Source: an uncultured Lachnospiraceae bacterium (lineage in GTDB: Bacteria; Bacillota; Clostridia; Lachnospirales; Lachnospiraceae). From it: 64,000 nucleotides of DNA. The notes under the pieces were generated by a model. It was not told where the DNA came from, ran no database searches, and saw nothing but the letters and a program-made list of their open reading frames with translations. Shown piece after piece: positions 60,065-64,000 of the stretch; position 1 is the first letter of the stretch, and the number at the start of each line of letters is the position of its first letter. The DNA is taken from contig CAJUJK010000018.1 in assembly GCA_910586705.1 (NCBI GenBank), forward strand, positions 10,943 through 74,942. The letters are read 5' to 3'. The position numbers were made by a program, and so were the translations under genes.

Positions 60065-62593
60065 TCACTTCTGCACGATATTCACCAGTCTGCCGGGCAC
60101 ATAAATCTCCTTCACAATCGTTCCCGTCAGCTTATCTGAAATTGCCTCTTTCGCCTTCGCGATCACCTCATCCTTCGGATCGTCCTTGCCGATATTCAGG
60201 GTCGCCCGGTTTTTGCCATTGATCTGCACCATGATCTCCACCGTGGACTCCACGGTCTTAGCTTCCTCATAGGAAGGCCATTCGGTCTGGTAAACCCTGC
60301 CCGCAAAGCCTGCCGCCTGCCACAATTCCTCGGTGATATGCGGTGCCACCGGGTTCAGCAGAGCGAGAAGCGTCTTGAACTCACCTTTCGTCACCACATT
60401 CTTCTTGTAAAATTCATTGACAAGGGTCATCATTGCCGCAATCGCCGTATTGTATTTCAGATTCTCAAAATCGCTGCTGACTTTCTTGATAGTCTGGTGC
60501 ATCTTGATCTCCATATCCTTGGAGTAATCCATGTCGTCCGTCAGGATATCCTGCAGTTTCCACACTCTCTCGAGGAACCTGCGGCATCCCTTCACACCGT
60601 CCTCGCTCCAGCCCGCGCTCAGCTCGAACGCGCCGATGAACATCTCGTATGTCCGCAGGGTGTCCGCGCCGTAGTCTGTCACGATATCGTCGGGATTCAC
60701 CACATTGCCGAGAGACTTGGACATCTTCACTACCGGGTGCTCCGCCATCTCGCCGTATTTTTCCTTGAGCGCCTGCCTTGCCGCCTTCTCGCTGCCGTGC
60801 TCCTTAAGGAGCGCCTCCTGCTCCGCCGCCGGAAGATTGGAGAAACAGTGGGGATTCAAGCCCAGAATCATGCCGTGGGACGTCCGCTTCGCGTAAGGCT
60901 CCGGGCAGGGTACTTTCTTTTGGTCATAGAGAAACTTGTGCCAGAACCGGGAATATAACAGGTGCAGCGTGGTATGCTCCATACCGCCGTTGTACCAGTC
61001 CACTGGCATCCAGTAGTCAAGCGCCTCCTTGCTCGCCAGCGCGTTCTCATTCTTCGGGTCTGTATAGCGCAGGAAATACCACGACGATCCCGCCCACTGG
61101 GGCATGGTGTCCGTCTCCCGCTTCGCCGGACCGCCGCAGCACGGGCAGGTGGTGTTGACCCAATCAGTCATGGCTGCCAGCGGCGATTCCCCGTTATCTG
61201 TCGGCATATAACTCTCCACCTCGGGAAGCTCCAGAGGCAGTTCGCTCTCGTCAAGGGGCACAAAACCGCATTTTTCACACTGTACGATCGGAATCGGCTC
61301 GCCCCAGTAGCGCTGTCTGGAAAATACCCAGTCGCGCAGCTTAAAGTTGGTCTTGGCACAGCCTACACCCTTCTCCTCCAGAAAAGCGATCATCTTCTCC
61401 TTGGCATCCGCCACAGAGAGTCCGTTCAGAAAATCGGAGTTCACAAGCGTGCCTTCCGCCACGTCCGTGTACACTTCCTCCTGCACGTCCTTTCCGCCCG
61501 CAACTACCTCTACAATGGGCAGACCGAATTTCTTCGCGAACTCCCAGTCTCTCTCATCGTGTGCCGGCACCGCCATGATCGCGCCCGTACCGTAACTCAT
61601 CAGCACATAGTCGGAAATATAAATCGGGATCTCCTTGCCGTTTACAGGGTTCACCGCAGACATGCCGTCGATGCGCACGCCGGTCTTCTCTTTCGCAAGT
61701 TCCGCGCGCTCGAAATCGGATTTTCTTGCCGCCTGCTCTCTGTAAGCGCAGATATCGTCCCAGTTTTTCAGCTCGTCTTTATATTTATCAATGATCGGAT
61801 GCTCCGGAGACACCACCATGTAGGTCGCGCCGAACAGCGTATCGCAGCGGGTCGTGTAGACACGCAGCTTATCCTCTTTGTCCTTGATGGAAAAGTCCAC
61901 TTCCGCGCCCATGGATTTACCGATCCAGTTCTTCTGGGAAACCTTGACGCGCTCCACATAGTCCACCGTGTCAAGCCCTTCGATCAGCTTGTCCGCGTAC
62001 TCCGTGATCTTTAACATCCACTGGCTCTTTACCTTGCGGACCACCTCCGCGCCGCATCGCTCGCAGACGCCGTTCACCACTTCCTCGTTGGCAAGACCCA
62101 CCTTACAGGAGGTACACCAGTTGATCGGCATCTCGGACTTGTAGGCAAATCCCGCCTTAAACAGTTTCAGGAAAATCCACTGTGTCCACTTATAGTAATT
62201 GGGATCTGTGGTATTGACCTCCCTCTCCCAGTCAAAGGAGTAGCCCAGAGAATGAAGCTGGCTCTTGAAACGCGCCACGTTGTTCTGCGTCACGATCTTC
62301 GGGTGAATGTGGTTCTTGATCGCGTAGTTTTCCGTGGGAAGACCGAACGCGTCCCACCCCATGGGATAGAGCACGTTGTAACCCTGCATCCTTCTCTTTC
62401 TCGCCACAATGTCAAGCGCCGTGTAGGGACGCGGATGTCCCACATGAAGCCCCTGCCCCGAGGGGTAAGGGAACTCCACCAGCGCGTAATATTTCGGTTT
62501 GGAGTAATCCTCCGACGTCTGGAAAGCCTTTTCGTCGTCCCAGATCTTCTGCCACTTTGTCTCCACTTCTCTGTGATTGTATACTTCTGCCAT
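60065..62593 (-). CDS. leuS: Leucyl-tRNA synthetase
   Basis: An 842-residue class I aminoacyl-tRNA synthetase charging tRNA-Leu. The HIGH-type motif is LHVGHPRPY, the KMSKS loop is VVKMSKSLGNVV, and the CP1 editing domain (about residues 220-410) contains the TGAIMAVPAHDERD segment. Two zinc-knuckle-like Cys clusters are present (CTSCKVG...CERCG and CEKCG...CPCCGG). The ATG at 62593 is chosen; the TTG a few codons upstream has no spacing for a ribosome binding site. A sigma-A promoter is 107 bases upstream. No T-box leader is visible. Confidence 0.97.
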   Translation of the reverse strand: MAEVYNHREVETKWQKIWDDEKAFQTSEDYSKPKYYALVEFPYPSGQGLHVGHPRPYTALDIVARKRRMQGYNVLYPMGWDAFGLPTENYAIKNHIHPKIVTQNNVARFKSQLHSLGYSFDWEREVNTTDPNYYKWTQWIFLKLFKAGFAYKSEMPINWCTSCKVGLANEEVVNGVCERCGAEVVRKVKSQWMLKITEYADKLIEGLDTVDYVERVKVSQKNWIGKSMGAEVDFSIKDKEDKLRVYTTRCDTLFGATYMVVSPEHPIIDKYKDELKNWDDICAYREQAARKSDFERAELAKEKTGVRIDGMSAVNPVNGKEIPIYISDYVLMSYGTGAIMAVPAHDERDWEFAKKFGLPIVEVVAGGKDVQEEVYTDVAEGTLVNSDFLNGLSVADAKEKMIAFLEEKGVGCAKTNFKLRDWVFSRQRYWGEPIPIVQCEKCGFVPLDESELPLELPEVESYMPTDNGESPLAAMTDWVNTTCPCCGGPAKRETDTMPQWAGSSWYFLRYTDPKNENALASKEALDYWMPVDWYNGGMEHTTLHLLYSRFWHKFLYDQKKVPCPEPYAKRTSHGMILGLNPHCFSNLPAAEQEALLKEHGSEKAARQALKEKYGEMAEHPVVKMSKSLGNVVNPDDIVTDYGADTLRTYEMFIGAFELSAGWSEDGVKGCRRFLERVWKLQDILTDDMDYSKDMEIKMHQTIKKVSSDFENLKYNTAIAAMMTLVNEFYKKNVVTKGEFKTLLALLNPVAPHITEELWQAAGFAGRVYQTEWPSYEEAKTVESTVEIMVQINGKNRATLNIGKDDPKDEVIAKAKEAISDKLTGTIVKEIYVPGRLVNIVQK

Positions 62594-62699
62594 GTTACTG
62601 CCCAATCCTTTCCCGCCGCATACGGCTTTTCTTATCGCAATCTGCGGCAGAAAACGTCTTTTCAGCCACAGTTTTCCGTAGTTTGCTCATACTCTACTT

Positions 62700-62727
62700 A
62701 TTTTATTATACCGACGGGATTTGTCAA
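62700..62727 (-). promoter_or_regulatory. Sigma-A promoter of leuS
   Basis: Consensus TTGACA (62722-62727) and TAAAAT (62700-62705) on the minus strand, spacer 16. A TATAAT also overlaps but with an 11-base spacer. Confidence 0.7.
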
Positions 62728-62772
62728 CAGTTTTCTTGCGATATCATGCGCTGAAACAGAGGCTTTTTCCGT

Positions 62773-63576
62773 TTACAGTTTTCTTCCCTTCAACCCCTGA
62801 TAGCATCGAAAGAGACAGAGCCACTGAATATAAAGCGTGACGCCATCCTCATAAGCGTGATACAGTCCCGCCCGCTTTAACGCCGCCGACGCCTGTCTCT
62901 GGGTCAGCAGTCCCCCTTTCCCTGTGACACCGTATTTCATCCCCTGCTCGATAAACTTCTGAAATGCCCGGTATTCCCTTCCATTCAGATCGGCAATCGC
63001 CTTCTTTGAGAAATGTACCAGAACAGAATCCACGGACGGCTTCGGATGAAAATCTTCCCTGCGGAAGTGGTACACAATTTTCATCTCCCACCGCACCTTA
63101 AGCTCCAGAGACTTCTTCGTCTCCTGCGGCAGTCCCAAAAATCGTTTTGCCGCCCCCTTCTCCAGCACAAGCCACATGTCAGACGGCGGATTAAGCCCAC
63201 TCGTCAGTTTCTCAACAATCTGTGTCGTCAGGAAAAACGGGATGTTTGCGAATACCTTGTAATCCCCTTTTTCCGGCAGACGGTATTTCATAAAATCCCC
63301 GGAAGCCAGCTCAACATTGTCAAATTTCATCAGCCGTTTTTGGGCGCTCTCCATCAACTTTTTGTCGATTTCCACCGAGCGTACCTTTCCCGCTCTTTTG
63401 CAAAGGGCTTCCGTCAGATGCCCTTTCCCGGTGCCGATCTCCAGCACCGTATCTTCCTTCTGTATATCCGCCAGACGGATAATCCTTTGTATCAGTTTCC
63501 ATTCCGTCAGAAAATTCTGGGAATCCGATACCTGTTTTATATAGTCATAGCCTGCCTGTCTTCTGTTCTTCTGCAT
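62773..63576 (-). CDS. erm: Erm-like 23S rRNA adenine N6-methyltransferase
   Basis: A 267-residue SAM-dependent methyltransferase of the KsgA/Erm superfamily. Motif I is LEIGTGKGHLTE, the catalytic motif IV NIPFFLTTQIVEKL, and FHPKPSVDSVL is the later conserved segment. The match to Erm in the N-terminus (DSQNFLT) and motif I is closer than to KsgA. Erm enzymes dimethylate A2058 of 23S rRNA and give resistance to macrolides, lincosamides and streptogramin B. Here motif IV has Phe where most Erm have Tyr, an acceptable variant. The ATG at 63576 follows AAGGAGG. A leader of about 270 nt precedes it. Confidence 0.85.
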   Translation of the reverse strand: MQKNRRQAGYDYIKQVSDSQNFLTEWKLIQRIIRLADIQKEDTVLEIGTGKGHLTEALCKRAGKVRSVEIDKKLMESAQKRLMKFDNVELASGDFMKYRLPEKGDYKVFANIPFFLTTQIVEKLTSGLNPPSDMWLVLEKGAAKRFLGLPQETKKSLELKVRWEMKIVYHFRREDFHPKPSVDSVLVHFSKKAIADLNGREYRAFQKFIEQGMKYGVTGKGGLLTQRQASAALKRAGLYHAYEDGVTLYIQWLCLFRCYQGLKGRKL

Positions 63577-63638
63577 AGCGCGCCTCCTTTTTATCCTGTA
63601 CACCGCGATTCACCTGCCGGCAAATCCATTTCCCCGAT

Positions 63639-63766
63639 AAAAAGGCAGTAAAAAAGCAGGACAGACCCTGCAAACAGAATCTTCCCGCTAAACTATACGG
63701 CTGCTTTTATTCGTACACAAAAAAGACCCCATCTACATGAGACGATACCATCTGCTTTTTACTGCC
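63639..63766 (-). promoter_or_regulatory. Putative antibiotic-responsive attenuator in the erm leader
   Basis: Terminator 1: GGTATCGTCT (63740-63749) pairs with AGATGGGGTC (63725-63734) and is followed by six T. Terminator 2: GCAGG (63667-63671) with CCTGC (63656-63660), then six T. A long-range stem, GGCAGTAAAAAGCAG (63752-63766) with CTGCTTTTTTACTGCC (63644-63659), cannot coexist with terminator 2 and ends in five T. Competing structures of this kind control many Erm and ribosome-protection genes. Confidence 0.6.
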
Positions 63767-63829
63767 CCTGATAACGGGTACGTGCACACTGAATAAAAAC
63801 TCCCACGCTAAAGCCGCCTTTCTGACCAT
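63707..63829 (-). CDS. Possible 40-codon leader peptide of erm
   Basis: An ATG at 63829 begins a 40-residue frame starting MVRKAALAWEFLFSV and ending at a TAA inside the leader. It overlaps terminator 1 and the 5' arm of the long-range stem, so translating ribosomes could change the folding. No Shine-Dalgarno sequence is visible, and the frame could be accidental. Confidence 0.4.
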   Translation of the reverse strand: MVRKAALAWEFLFSVHVPVIRGSKKQMVSSHVDGVFFVYE

Positions 63830-63856
63830 ATGCTATGTTATATTTTGAACATACCT

Positions 63857-63886
63857 AATATAACACAAACACAGAAATGCTGTCAA
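63857..63886 (-). promoter_or_regulatory. Sigma-A promoter of the erm transcript
   Basis: Consensus TTGACA (63881-63886) and TATATT (63857-63862), spacer 18, on the minus strand. The start would be near 63850, giving a leader of about 270 nt. Confidence 0.75.
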
Positions 63887-63923
63887 TGTAGCAAAATATC
63901 TGACAGGAAGATATTCCATGTCA
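63881..63923. promoter_or_regulatory. Operator-like inverted repeats between divergent promoters
   Basis: CTGTCA and TGACAG, then TGTCA, give three half-sites spaced over the erm -35 and the region before the plus-strand promoter. The second pair encloses GGAA and TTCC. A regulator binding here could control both sides. Confidence 0.35.
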
Positions 63924-63940
63924 CTTTTTCGCCGCATTTG

Positions 63941-63949
63941 TGTTATAAT
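63941..63949 (+). promoter_or_regulatory. Extended -10 promoter reading out of the window
   Basis: TGTTATAAT is an extended -10 (TGn plus TATAAT). The -35 is weak. The gene it would serve lies to the right of base 64000. Confidence 0.45.
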
Positions 63950-64000
63950 CCCGAGTTTGACACTTGTGAAATCAAAAAGGGGCTACAAACCCAGTAGCTA

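Noticed and set aside
62594..62772. T-box riboswitch upstream of leuS
   Set aside because: The gap is only about 180 bases with a promoter about 100 bases before the ATG; no specifier loop, T-box sequence or terminator/antiterminator pair is visible.
1..64000. CRISPR array, insertion sequence, prophage, tRNA or rRNA genes
   Set aside because: I searched by eye for regular spacers, transposase or integrase motifs and tRNA-like cloverleaves or rRNA stretches and found none.

Overview
This window looks like chromosomal DNA from an anaerobic, spore-forming Clostridia, most probably a member of the Lachnospiraceae. The evidence is the gene content: mre and min genes in one cluster, SepF, GerW/YtfJ, DUF2953, DUF4321, Gx transporter plus NusG domain II, a FakA/DegV pair, endonuclease-type MutL and no MutH. 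AGGAGG-type ribosome binding sites and a moderate G+C content agree. It is mostly ordinary core genome. I see no rRNA, tRNA, CRISPR array, transposase or prophage, and most genes are on the minus strand in long, tightly packed operons.

Layout by region. 0-8.5 kb: a CstA-type transporter with a coupled 176-residue partner; aroB-lspA-rluA; and a P-loop protein, HlyD-like adaptor, yggS and sepF group. 8.6-18.4 kb: a morphogenesis cluster transcribed mreB-mreC-mreD-pbp2-minC-minD-minE-rodA-mgsA-dacB. 18.4-33.5 kb: radC, DUF4321, a PLP enzyme, then miaB-mutS-mutL-miaA, degV, recG, a fakA-like gene and asp23. 33.6-37 kb: rpmB (plus strand), a J-domain protein, a 45-residue membrane peptide, gerW-DUF2953 and small conserved proteins. 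37-44 kb: an HD-GYP protein (plus strand) facing a division operon zapA-U32-ftsW-pbp. 44-54.6 kb: ruvB coupled to a beta-helix/LysM protein, a DUF1538 transporter with a double P-II protein, a heterodimeric ABC exporter and ruvA. 54.7-64 kb: NusG-II/Gx/ABM operon, a cysteine-rich small protein with a sigma-K-like promoter, two conserved unknowns, a PHP phosphatase, a secreted protein, leuS, and an Erm-like rRNA methyltransferase behind a long leader that looks like an attenuator.

Two complete SEDS/class B PBP pairs are present: RodA with PBP2 in the mre-min cluster, and FtsW-like with PBP in the zapA operon. With MinCDE, SepF and ZapA, the window therefore holds much of the cell-shape and septum-placement machinery. 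MutS/MutL, RecG, RuvA, RuvB and RadC supply DNA repair.

The most unexpected signal is not a protein. At least four families of short structured repeats (called A-D here, 12 copies, about 30-150 nt) lie between operon genes, usually within 0-30 nt of the upstream gene's stop codon. Copies differ in sequence while keeping their base pairing through compensatory changes. Family C has three well preserved copies. One family B copy appears to encode the N-terminus of the DacB-like lipoprotein. The other main leads are the Erm leader, the duplicated cysteine-rich protein, and an HD-GYP protein whose HD motif reads YD.
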